Position numbers and translations under genes: made by a program
DNA from: Pyropia yezoensis
Lineage: Eukaryota; Rhodophyta; Bangiophyceae; Bangiales; Bangiaceae
Assembly: GCA_009829735.1 (NCBI GenBank)
Contig: CM020618.1
Location: 36,432,894-36,496,893 of the forward strand
Direction of reading: 5' to 3'
DNA length: 64,000 nucleotides
Part shown: positions 51,906-61,976 of the stretch, in pieces
How the letters are laid out: each line of letters starts with the position of its first letter
How positions within the stretch are numbered: position 1 is the first letter of the stretch
Notes under the pieces: generated by a model
The model's input: only the letters and a program-made list of their open reading frames with translations
What the model was told of the DNA's origin: nothing
Database searches by the model: none

Positions 51906-54900
51906 ATGTCCGACGTGCCGATACCCGCCTCTCGACTGGCATATCTGATCTGTGGGTGCGTCCTGCACACCCAATCGGGTGTTAGGACGCACATGCTGCG
52001 TCGGCACAACCGTCTGGCACCACCAGCCGCGGCTGCCCGTGAGCACTCCGAGGACGACCGCGCCGACACTGCTGACGCAGCGTCCGTCACTCTCCGCACT
52101 GCCGCGGCCGTGCGCTTCAACTCGGCCGCCGCGACAGATGGCGCAAGCAGGGTGGACGCCGCGGCGTGTGAGCCAGCCGCGATTGATCGTGAGGCGGTCG
52201 ATTCCGGGGAGTCGGGCGCGATACCTAGACAAGTCGCGGCAGCTGACGGTGAGGACCCTCCACTCGACCAACCTGCGCGTCACTTGAGCGCCGACGCACG
52301 CGTTCATGCGGCGATCGATACTGAAATTCAAGCGCACGATGTGGTGGCAATCACGCAGCCGGATGACGCCAACCCGCGGGCTCCCAAGAGGCGCAAGCCT
52401 GGCACAAGTGGCGACGCAGAAGCAGGCGAGAGGAGCTACGCGACCATTCCCACTGAGGTCCGAGCACTATACGAGAGCACGCACGACTGGCCCAAGTCTG
52501 TGCCCTTTCTGACTCTCCGCAAGCAATGGCAAGCAAGCAGGTTTGATTCCTTCCGGCTGAGAGCCCTGGAGCGATTTTCTCTGGAGTGCTGTGGGGGCTC
52601 TGGGCTTACAATTGACGACCAGGCCCGACTGTACAACTTGCTCGACATCTGGGACGGGACCCTGCCGGAGATGCCCATCGATGACGGTCACGACCAGAAG
52701 CTGCGGGACGTCTTTCCCAGCTGCAACGCGTTTAAGACAGCGATTAGGGACGACATTGACAGCGCTGTCATTGACGCTGGGTGGCGCAAGGTGGTGCTGG
52801 TGGAGGACGGTATGGAGTTGGTCGCCTACTTCCGGTCGGCTTTGCACGTCGTGCTGCGGCTGCTACACGCTGCCAGCGACATCAAACTCTGGAGCGAGGG
52901 AGACCAACCGGGGCCACCCACGGATGCGTGAGAGTCGCCCATGGACGGGGGTGCGTTCCGCAAGAACGAGCAGATCGTCGTCAACAAGCACGGCCATGAT
53001 TGCTTCGTCCTCGGCCTCCATGTCTTCAGCGACGCGAGTGATGTTTCCTGGTCCGGAGGTAAGCTTTTACCGAGGGCTGCTTGCTATCTCTTCTTTCCTT
53101 TCTGCGTCGGAGGGAACCCTACATCTCTTTTTTGCTTCATTTACTGACGTACTCCTGGCGTGCAAGATTCTGCGTTGACAGCCCACAAACTGTATTCACT
53201 CCGAGTCCGAGTTGTGAACATGGTGACGCAGAAGGAGGAATGGATCACGGTCGCGTACATCCCGATGGTACGAAAGCAGAAGGAAGCTTCAGCTGATGAA
53301 CGTGGTTGGGCGCGCCGCTCTGCCGTGCTTCAGCGGGTCCTCTACCTCGTGTTTCGGTCAGCGATCAGTGCCAGCCATGAAGGGGTTGATTTTTCGCACA
53401 AGGGACGGAATCTGCGGGCCTTTCCCCGTATTCTCCTCTACCTCTGCGACTACCCCGAGGAGAAAGCCGTGCTCGGCCTCAAGTCGGGCCAGACGATGTT
53501 CCCATGCTCCAACTGCGTTGCAACGACGGGCGAGCTGGGGGACACGCAGTCGCTGACGCGTCATGAGCGCGACGCCGTTTCGGTGCTACAAGACCAGCTG
53601 GAGGCGTCGCGGTTGCTTGTGCAAAAGCGCCTGACCGCGCGACGCGAGTACCTCGAGCGACTGCACAGCGTGCATAGCGTCGTTCCGGCGCTCGCAGGGA
53701 TGGCGGGGCTTTCCTCTGAGCCTTTCTTCATGTACCAAGTGATCGGGTTCGACACGCTCCATGTACGCTACGCAGTACTTCGTCCTCTGCCGGGGAACGT
53801 TTTATGCTTGCGCCCTGTCCCGGTATACTGATGGTGTCTGTCCACTAACACTCTTCATTTCCCTCTGCCGGCCACAATGACATGCCATGCACTTTCTCTC
53901 AACGCAGGTGCTCGATGCAGGCATCACCAGGCAGCTGGTGCAGCGGCTGATCCGCGTGTTTCCATACATGTGCAAAGAGCGATACCCGTTGTGTGGCAGC
54001 GTGATTGCTACGTGCCGCATTGCCAACAGACGGTTTGAGTACATGGGGCGCCGCAGTCGAGGCAGCTCCACTCCGCCAGGGTACGTTTGGTGGGTCTGGT
54101 GCTTGCCATGACAAGACAGCAGCGTCAACTAGGTGTGTGTCTCCTGTGGCTGTAGGAAGGCCAGCCACTCACGCATGTGCTTGAATTTCCACACCCTTTC
54201 TCTGCGTTCTTTTGTGACCTACTTCTATCTTTCTCGCAGGTACCTGGTTGCCGCCGACGAGAAGCAAGCGACGCTTACAGGAAGCCAGCAGCGGGCCGGC
54301 GTGTTCATTCTTCCATTCGCCGTGGACGGTCTGTCTGGCCTCGGCAAGCCGCGCCCGCCCCGTCCTCGGGACGCTAGTCGAAGTGGTGGACGAGGTGGAA
54401 GAGGCCGCGGGCGCGGAGGGCGAAGAGCTGCTGGTAGCAAGCGTCGTGGAGAAGCACCACTACCTGAAGCGCTGGAGCTCCCAAGCAATGACGGTGCACC
54501 AGACCCGGACTCCCCCTTTTTGCTGTTGGACGACGACGAGCAGTTTGACATACCGGCAGGCTTCCAGTTCGACTGGGATGCGTACGCAGCCGTCTTTGGA
54601 GACACCCCGATGCAAGACGCAGTGACGGCGATGTTTGCAGAGTACGCGGTACTATATGGCCGCATCGCTGGCTGGGCTACATCCAGTCAGCAAGCTCCGA
54701 TGACCCTGCAGGAGGCCGACGACCTCTCAAAGCACGCCGAGGACTTCGTGCTGCGGTACATGACGCCGATCATTGGTGCTATGCACACCTCCAAAGTTCA
54801 CAAGCTCTTGCGGCACGTCCTCAGCTCCATCAAGATGCACGGAAACCTGAGAAACGGCAACACGAGCGCGATCGAGGGGCACCACAAGTTGGACAAGAAG

Positions 54901-55818
54901 ATTTATCGGCGCACCAACAAGAGCATCGCCACGTTTACGAGTCAGATTGTGCGGCAGGCCCAAGGTACCAGGGAGGTGCTGGCTCGCCTGAAAGCAGAGG
55001 ACGCAGAGCTCCGACGAGCGGTGGCTGCGGCAAACCGACGCGACCGAGCAAGTGAGGCATCCGACGCTGCACGTTGCAGTCCAGGGGCCGCTGGTGACAA
55101 CCGCGGTGGCCGGGCCGTCGTGAGGGCGCCCGTCAGTGCTGCTGAGGACTCTCCTTCCGGCGGCGGCCAGGTTTCTCCTGCTCCACCAGCACTACCGCGT
55201 CATCCACGGCGTAACCGTTTGCGGCTGACGGTACGCGAGCTGTCGCGGCGACCTGGGTTGCGGGGCATGGGGGCTGTGCTCGACCGCCTGCCAAACTTCA
55301 AGCTTGGTGTCGTGCCGAGCAAGAAGATTATCGCGCACCTCGAGTGCGGCTCGCCCCTCCAGCAGATCGTTCGCGCATCCTCGTCATTCCACGGGACGCC
55401 TTGGTACGACGCGGTGTTTTACATGGTGGACGACAACTCGACACGCACCCCGGGGGGTGAGGACGACCCGAGTCACCAGCCCGTGCAGTACCTGGGCGAG
55501 GCGCGCGCCATCATCAATGGCGAGGACGAGGACATGGCGGTCGTCTGCAACATGACGCCGGTGCAGTCTGCGCCTTCCTGCCCACTCTCTGCCCGAGAGT
55601 GCCTGCGGTTCAAGTGGGCGGTGTCGGCGAGTGGGGAGGATTGGTCCATCGCCGTTGTCCCCATTCGCCGCATTGTACGCGTCGTTCATCTGGTACCAGA
55701 CTTTGGGGACGTTCTGCGCCGCCGAGGGCCTCTTGCTTTGCCCACTGCCATCGGGGGACCTGTTGCTGATCTTCGTGCCATGCGCTACTTTGTGAACCCT
55801 TTTTATCCTTGGGGGTAG
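51906..55818 (+). CDS. Plavaka-like transposase, four exons, in-frame TGA
   Basis: The enzyme would cut and join the transposon ends in the nucleus. Exons are 51906-53058, 53182-53762, 53908-54080 and 54240-55818. All introns are GT-AG, and the joined frame is 1,162 codons. The first splice restores DVSWSG|AHKLYSLRVRVVN and the third STPPG|YLVAADEKQ. The N-terminus has a zinc-finger-like CGC...HMLRRH. Plavaka-type blocks follow: LHVFSDASDVSWSG, WITVAYIPMVRK, RAFPRILLYLCDYPEE, MFPCSNC, and near the end NTSAIEGHHKLDKKIYRRTNK. Asp of FSDAS, Asp of LCDYPE and Glu of AIEGHH are candidates for the DDE triad (inference). TGA at 52929-52931, between DIKLWSEGDQPG and the next block, interrupts exon 1 in frame. 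It looks like an Arg CGA mutated to TGA, so this copy may be inactive. Confidence 0.82.
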
Positions 55819-56938
55819 TAAACACATCTCGTGTGTGCACTTGCTAGCAGCAACGTCACCTCGATGTTTATCACCGGTGTGTACGGCCCTCCGGACAAGA
55901 ACGGCTGCTGCGCTCGCCCGCGCACCGCAACAGCCTGGGAAATGCCCACAATCATGCAGGGACAGCCGCCCGGAACGGCAAGGACCAACAGTGAAGCCCT
56001 GCACACCAAGTACGACGGGGATCAGGCGCGTCCACACGGACAACACATACACCAGCTCATACGTGAGCAAAGACGCAAACAGCGCGGCGGTCGGTCAGCA
56101 CGGCGTGCAGGGCAAGGCAATAAAGAAGGGCACCCACACACAAGTGACCACGCGGTGGTCGGCGGCCGGCGCATGGCCTGCTCAGCGAGATACTCGGGTA
56201 CAAACAGAGGCAGCACGGCGGGGGGCCTCCACGGCCCGCACGGCACCGCCACAAGTACCTGTACCACCGCGGACAAAACAAAAACCACGCGGTCGTCGGC
56301 TACTGCCACTCGACGACGACGGCCGACAGCAAAGGGGCGGCGACGGCCAAAGAGCGCACAGCAGACGGTACGGGGCCGAGGACCAACACGGCCATGCACT
56401 CTACTCCGGCGAAGCACAAACTAGGACGTCGGGCGGGGGGCGCCACACGCCGAGCACCACGAAGAGCGGCAACTGGACCGCGACCAGCAAGGGCGCGGCC
56501 GAGAGCCGCGGGCGCTCGACCACCGAAGCAACCAAGGCAGACCCTGTCGCCGGGGCACGGAGGACTGCCGCTGCTGCGCGGCCACGACGAGTCCCAGCGT
56601 CTCCGCCGAGCCCCCGAAACCCAGGGAGGTGCCCCACGCGGGTAGAACCACCGCCGACGAAGCCACGTGTGACGGGCTTGTTGAGTAGACGGCTCCACTG
56701 CGCTCGCCTCGGCGCACTCAGTCGCAGGAGCCTCGCGACGCGGTCGGCACTCGGTCAGAAGAGCGCTGATTGGCTGGATCACGGTCTCTCGCGACCAAGG
56801 TCTCGCGATGGGATCGGTTGGACGCCCTCTTTCTCGCAAGTGACGACCGCCTGTGGGCTATCGATTCGATCAGTAGATGGGCCCCAATCGACCAATCGAT
56901 TCGATAGTCGATCCAACATCGAGGGCATCGATGGCGTG
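55819..56938. other. Right non-coding arm of the transposon
   Basis: No gene is recognised. It contains an inverted copy of the 51297-51345 stretch (near 56306-56358). The last ~85 bases carry about nine TCGAT/ATCGA motifs. Confidence 0.5.
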
Positions 56939-56967
56939 TCGATTGGGTTGACAAGAAAGGAGACGAT
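56939..56967 (-). repeat. Right terminal inverted repeat of the 11-kb transposon
   Basis: Exact reverse complement of 45904-45932. Confidence 0.95.
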
Positions 56968-56982
56968 TGGGGCCACGGGCGC

Positions 56983-57007
56983 CTGTCGGGGTTACTCACC
57001 CCGACAG
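56983..57007. repeat. 9-bp perfect hairpin outside the transposon end
   Basis: CTGTCGGGG, loop TTACTCA, CCCCGACAG. It begins 16 bases beyond the right terminal repeat. Confidence 0.8.
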
Positions 57008-57462
57008 TTGAGCTAGCTTTGCGCACGCTCCGGTCGCGCGTCCCGTCGCGTGACAGATGATCCCGAGGCGTGGTCTACTTCATGTACCATAAATTCATAC
57101 GCGGTACAAGGCCTGCTCTGGTCAGGGCACTGTACATGGAATGCTGCCTGCCCTGCCGGCGCGCGCTCCCGCGGCGGGGTATCGCCGGGGCCCTGGGTTT
57201 CCCGCCCTGGGCGTGCTGCGCTTCATCCCGCCTTTTTGTGCGCTACGGGCTCGGGTACCTCGTCGTGGCGCGCTCCAGGGCATGGCTGGGCTGGTCCGTG
57301 GACCACGATGGGGGGGGCTCGACAGTACGGTGAGCCGATGCAGCTCCCTGTCTGCCGCACGTACGTTAGATCGGGCGCGCTAGCGCGCGCTCGCACATTC
57401 CGGGGGGCCGCACGGTCGGGACCGTGCGCCTCTTCGACGCGCCGCGGCGGCTGGCTTCCATC

Positions 57463-60400
57463 ATGGACCAGTCTTTGGCGGACGGGGACGGCAGTGGTCG
57501 GGGGCCTTGGGGGCCACCTGCATCTGTTTTTGACTCCCAGGACCCTGACGGCCTGTCGGGGTGGTCTCTGCCGCCGTTGTCGCAGCCAGCTGCCCGAGCT
57601 TCCGGTCAGCGCGGGTGGGTACCTGGCGGGGGGGAGGTGGCACCAGGGCCCCCGTTGTGCTCCTCCTCTCTTGCGCTCTCGCAGCCTCCACCGTTACATC
57701 TTGACCTTCCTGTTCTGTCGCCTCCCACCACTGCAATGGATGAGCCGCCAGATGATACTTGCGCGCCGACATCCGCAGAGGCGCTGACGGGCTCACCCGA
57801 CAATTCCCTCCTGGCCGTCACCTCGCTTCCCGGCTTAGCGGTTCTGCCGCCATTGCCACCTCTGTCGCAGCAGCTGCTGTTGTCACAACCCTCTCTACCT
57901 CCCCCGTCGACACTGCCGCTTTTGGGGTTGAAACTTCCACTGCGGAGGGCGCCAACCACGACGGAACTACCTCCACGCCGGCTGTCACCGTCGCCGCCGG
58001 CAGCACGCTCCACGCCGCCGCCGCCGGCGCAGCGGGAGCCGCCACCGCCGCCGCGACGACCTTTGGTCCTACCACCCCCTCCGCGACGACCTTTGGTCCT
58101 ACCACCCCCTCCGCGACGGCCACCTTCGCAGCGACCAACAAGGCCATCAGCGCCGGAGCTAGCTGCGCAGACGCCACCGTTGTCGCGTCCGTCATCCCAG
58201 CGCTCTCCAACCCCGTCTGGATCGTCGCACGCCATGCTGTCCTCCTTGCGGGGTTCGTCGTCACAGCCCCCGCTCTTCACGGCGTCGCAGCTGCCGCGTT
58301 CCCCTCCGCCTCTGCCGCCGCCGCCGCCGTCGCCGCCTCCGCTACCGCATCCGCCGTCGCGGCGGCCGCCACTACAGCCGACTTCGCCGCTCCTGCCATC
58401 GGCACCATTGCCACGGCGACTGCCGCCGCCGCGACGGCGGCCACGGGCTCCACCGTCGCAGGGGTGTCCGGCACGGCTGGCAGCGCATGTTCCTCTGGTG
58501 TCGCGGCCGCGGTCGCCGCCGCCACGCTGTACGCCGCGGCCGCCGGAGCCGCCCCTTCCAAGAACGCGTGAACTGTCGTCACCGCTACGCTCGGTGTCGC
58601 GACAGGCGTCACCACAACCGTGGGCGCCGCCGCTTTCGCAGTCACCCTCCCTGCCTACTTCGCCACCTTCTCCAGCACCACTTTCGACGCTCTGGGGGCC
58701 ATCCAAGTCGACATTTACTTATCCTGCGTGCACACAACCTCCAGCGAACGATTTGGGAAGCCGCGCGCCCTCCCCCACCGCGCTTGCTGCGTTGGCAGCG
58801 GAGGTCGTCGCCAATGCGAGTGACGCTACGGCGCGGGCGGGGTCTCCTCTGACGCCGGAAGGAGGCACACCGGTGCCGTTTGCGCCGTCCCCCGCACCTG
58901 CGCTTTCTCTGAAGCGTATTGCTGCTGGGAGCGCCACACCGGCTGTTGCGCAACGCGGTACTGATGAAGTGGGACCTGATGGGCGGGCAGGTGTCGCGGA
59001 GCAGGCTCATCCACGCCCCGTGACGCCGGCATCATCGAAGCCGGCGGCACCGCTCGCGAAAGGTGGGCGGCAGACGCAGCTTGACACCGGCTCTTTGGCA
59101 ATCCTGCGGCTGATTTGCCTCGCGGCAAGGCAGCTTTGGAGTCAAGCCGGCGCGATACCTAAGTGGACAAACGCCTGGCTGGTACTCGAGGCTGGTGACG
59201 GGTCCGCCGCATCGCCTTTCTTTGGCAAAGTCATCGACTGCGGATCTGACGGCGCAGAGCCGTCTCAGTCCAGCGACTTCTGCAAGGACTGGTGGCAGCT
59301 TCGAGGCGGGAAGGACGGTCGGCGTCAGGTGCGCAAGGCACCTGCTGCTGGCGCCGGTGGCAGTGACAAGAACCGTTTGGAAAACAGCAGTGATGGTGGT
59401 ACAGGACAAGCGAGCCGAGGAAGCGGAGACGACGGAGAAGATGGAGCGTCGTCCGACGCCACCGGCTTCCCTCCGCAGCAGATTCTTTCGCGATCGGACG
59501 TCAAGGCCATGGTGGGTGGAGTCATCGGTAGTAAGTCACTCGCCGAAGCGGACCTGAAGAAAGCGCTTCTCCGGGGCGGCCTTGAGGACATCAACGAGCT
59601 CACCTACGGCGACATTGAGGACTTCTTTAACACCGCTGGCTCCTTGCTGCGCGCCCAGTGCGAGTCAAAGAACTCTTTCTCGTGGGCGCGCGTCTGCCCC
59701 CCTGCCATGCTGTGCAACAAGTGGTCGTCACCTGGCTATGCACACATCGTTGACAGCACCGAATTTTTGCCCCCGAACCATCGCTCGTCGAAGGGCCAAG
59801 GATTGCGCAAGAAGCGGCTGGCGGTGTACGTCGCTGTGCACTTGTCGCCGTTTTACGCCAAGGTGCTGGACATGCACTTTGCGGCGTCGCGCCTTAGCGG
59901 TCGGAAGAAGCGCTTCCGTCGAAAGGACCCGCTCGACGACGTTTCGAAGCCCGCCAAGGTGCGAAAGAAGCGTGCAGTGGGTAACGGAGGCAAGTTGAAG
60001 AAGAGTGCGGTAGCTGCTGCTGGCGCAGACGCGCGTGCACGGCTCACGGATGCCAAGCGCGTGGCCGCCGCCGCGAGGGAGAAGTCTGCGGTGGCGAGGG
60101 CGGCGGAAGCTGCAGCTGCCATTGCTGAGGCCGCGGACGCGGCTGCCGCGGCTCAGAAGAAGGCGGCTGCGGCTGCCGCATCTGGTGGAGCGAGCGCTGC
60201 TGTCGGGAGTGGCGGCCAGGGTGGCCCTATGCGCCCTGCGGCGCGGAGCCCGATATGCGTGCTGGTGCGCCAGAACGCGCAGACGCGGATGCATACTGTG
60301 TGGCTGAGAGAGCCGACCACCCCTTTACCCACGTCTTCTCGAGTATCTGTTGTCTCTTTGACGGGCAGCTCTCTCTCTGACGCTGCACGTGCTAGCGTGT

Positions 60401-61410
60401 CGATTGGCGTCGTCCTCCCCCGCTTGCTGCTCAAGGAGGCCCTTGCTACTTCAGAGGCCGAGGAGAGCGCAGCCACGACGCCGCCGGGCTCCATCGAGAA
60501 GAGGGAGCTGGCCGTGCGCATCACCCTTGGTAACTACGACCGCGTCATTGCGTTCCCGACGACGCTCTGGGACATGAGCTCGGTGTTGGCGCTCAACGAG
60601 GCCATCGAGGCTTCGCGCGCCTTCGTCTCGTGGCTGGGGGAGCTTCCTACCTCATCCGCGCTACTGCCGGTGCAGCTGAATGTTCTGTCGGGGACGACGG
60701 TGCCCGTTGCAGCCATGGCGGCCGAGGTGCGAGCCGACGTGGACGGTCGCCTGCTTTCAGAGTGTGTCTGGGCCGGTCCGCGCAGTTCTCGGGTATCGGC
60801 CGCGGCTCAGTCCGCGCAAGGCTCGTTTGAAGGTTGCTCCGTCGGCATGCAGGATGTTTGCCACTCGGGGCAGAAGCAGTTTTTGACGAACGCCCTCCTC
60901 GACGCTGGCCTGGCGGAGATACAGCACCGATGCGTCGGCGCGTCGCTGCAGATTGGTGTCCTTTCTACCTCCCAGTCGGCTTCCTTTAAGTCGAAGGCGG
61001 GCGAAGAGGTGGCCTTGGCTCGAGCAATGACGGCTGTACTGGAGGTGCTCGACCAGTTTGACCCTGCGGTGGAACGCTTTGTGATGCTTGTCAACATTGG
61101 TAACACCCACTGGATTTCTGCCACGGTGTCGTTATTGTCACGCTCTGTGGCGTTGTTTGACTCCCTCAGGGGCCCCTCTCCTGACAAGCCGCTGATCTGC
61201 TCGAGGCTGCTTCTCTTGGCGAGGCAAGTGGAGGTTCGGCGGCGCGTTCTCTTCCCCGGGTCGGCAGCAGAAGAGATTAGGTGGACTGTGGACGAGGTGA
61301 ACGAGCCGACGCAGCGGGACGGCTACAACTGCGGGCTGTTCGCCTTCGCATATATCTGGTGCTGTGTGTGTGGGGTGGACTTCGCTGTGGCAGTATTGAC
61401 CCCCAGGTAG
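57463..61410 (+). CDS. Ulp1-type (C48) cysteine protease, C-terminus cut by an LTR
   Basis: Ulp1 proteases remove SUMO or related tags from proteins. From the ATG at 57463 (MDQSLADGDGSG) the single frame gives 1,315 residues. Residues 1-~530 are Pro/Ser-rich and disordered. About 545-850 has a normal-complexity region of unknown family (LRLICLAARQLWSQAG, RAQCESKNSFSWARVCPPAM, YVAVHLSPFYAKVLDMHFAA). An Ala/Lys-rich helical linker follows. The C-terminal domain has His1216 (NTHW), Asp1233 (FDS), Gln1284 (PTQRDGYNCG) and Cys1290. The spacings of 17 and 6 equal those of yeast Ulp1. At 61386, 32 residues after the Cys, a gypsy LTR begins and supplies the last eight residues and the stop. Its catalytic residues are all retained, but the end of the fold is lost. 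Large Ulp1 proteins like this are often carried by DNA transposons, and the position 0.5 kb from one is suggestive. Confidence 0.83.
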   Translation: MDQSLADGDGSGRGPWGPPASVFDSQDPDGLSGWSLPPLSQPAARASGQRGWVPGGGEVAPGPPLCSSSLALSQPPPLHLDLPVLSPPTTAMDEPPDDTCAPTSAEALTGSPDNSLLAVTSLPGLAVLPPLPPLSQQLLLSQPSLPPPSTLPLLGLKLPLRRAPTTTELPPRRLSPSPPAARSTPPPPAQREPPPPPRRPLVLPPPPRRPLVLPPPPRRPPSQRPTRPSAPELAAQTPPLSRPSSQRSPTPSGSSHAMLSSLRGSSSQPPLFTASQLPRSPPPLPPPPPSPPPLPHPPSRRPPLQPTSPLLPSAPLPRRLPPPRRRPRAPPSQGCPARLAAHVPLVSRPRSPPPRCTPRPPEPPLPRTRELSSPLRSVSRQASPQPWAPPLSQSPSLPTSPPSPAPLSTLWGPSKSTFTYPACTQPPANDLGSRAPSPTALAALAAEVVANASDATARAGSPLTPEGGTPVPFAPSPAPALSLKRIAAGSATPAVAQRGTDEVGPDGRAGVAEQAHPRPVTPASSKPAAPLAKGGRQTQLDTGSLAILRLICLAARQLWSQAGAIPKWTNAWLVLEAGDGSAASPFFGKVIDCGSDGAEPSQSSDFCKDWWQLRGGKDGRRQVRKAPAAGAGGSDKNRLENSSDGGTGQASRGSGDDGEDGASSDATGFPPQQILSRSDVKAMVGGVIGSKSLAEADLKKALLRGGLEDINELTYGDIEDFFNTAGSLLRAQCESKNSFSWARVCPPAMLCNKWSSPGYAHIVDSTEFLPPNHRSSKGQGLRKKRLAVYVAVHLSPFYAKVLDMHFAASRLSGRKKRFRRKDPLDDVSKPAKVRKKRAVGNGGKLKKSAVAAAGADARARLTDAKRVAAAAREKSAVARAAEAAAAIAEAADAAAAAQKKAAAAAASGGASAAVGSGGQGGPMRPAARSPICVLVRQNAQTRMHTVWLREPTTPLPTSSRVSVVSLTGSSLSDAARASVSIGVVLPRLLLKEALATSEAEESAATTPPGSIEKRELAVRITLGNYDRVIAFPTTLWDMSSVLALNEAIEASRAFVSWLGELPTSSALLPVQLNVLSGTTVPVAAMAAEVRADVDGRLLSECVWAGPRSSRVSAAAQSAQGSFEGCSVGMQDVCHSGQKQFLTNALLDAGLAEIQHRCVGASLQIGVLSTSQSASFKSKAGEEVALARAMTAVLEVLDQFDPAVERFVMLVNIGNTHWISATVSLLSRSVALFDSLRGPSPDKPLICSRLLLLARQVEVRRRVLFPGSAAEEIRWTVDEVNEPTQRDGYNCGLFAFAYIWCCVCGVDFAVAVLTPR

Positions 61411-61857
61411 GGGGGCAACACGTGCCATGCAAGGGGCGGCAGGCCACTAGCCTGATCCGTTCCTCCCCCTGCATTTGGGTCCATATTCCCTAAGTTTGGG
61501 ATAGTTAGCTTAGTAGTAAATCCAACTTGGATTTGAGGGTTTTCTGCATTTATCGTCTTGAATTTTCGTGTGGCCCGGTGGGCAGGTGCTGGGGTGGGAG
61601 ATTCTGAGTGGCGAGATTCTGAGTGGACCCTGGGGGGATAAGGGGAGGGACAGCGGGGCTTGGCCCTGCGTCCCCGTCCCGACCAAGAAACTGTTGGACC
61701 ACACACCATCCTCTTGTTTGTTGTCCGTGGGGGGTTTGCCCCACAACAGGGACAGAGTGTGCGCGACTTGCACTTCTTCCGGTTCCCCCGACACGGGAGG
61801 CAGCCCTTGCACACCGCCCCAACTTGGGTGCCGTGTGTGCATGTGGTTTTTGCCACA
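61386..61857 (+). repeat. 5' LTR, gypsy family 2, copy B
   Basis: A 472-bp LTR starting TGTGGCAGTATTGACCCC and ending TTTGCCACA. It aligns end to end with 6069-6538. Confidence 0.9.
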
Positions 61858-61859
61858 TT

Positions 61860-61877
61860 TGGTGGAGCAGCAGGGGA
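61860..61877 (+). other. Primer-binding site, copy B
   Basis: TGGTGGAGCAGCAGGGGA, two bases after the LTR, as in copy A. Confidence 0.72.
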
Positions 61878-61976
61878 CAGAGGTAAACTTTACCTCCGGG
61901 TGCACCCGGGTGTAGGGGGCCCTCTGTCTCAGAGGAACGGTGGACTTGGACCGTGTCATACGGATCGTTAGCCAAC

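Larger units (their letters stand above)
45904..56967. mobile_element. 11-kb DNA transposon, Plavaka-like (CMC/En-Spm type)
   Basis: Perfect 29-bp terminal inverted repeats (45904-45932 and 56939-56967) bound an interval that encodes a four-exon transposase (plus) and a divergent 823-aa companion protein (minus). Both ends carry clusters of TCGAT/ATCGA motifs just inside the repeats. If the outermost AT is the target duplication, the element proper is 45906-56965. The transposase relates to the Plavaka branch by its sequence blocks. I cannot match the terminal repeats to a named family. Confidence 0.85.
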
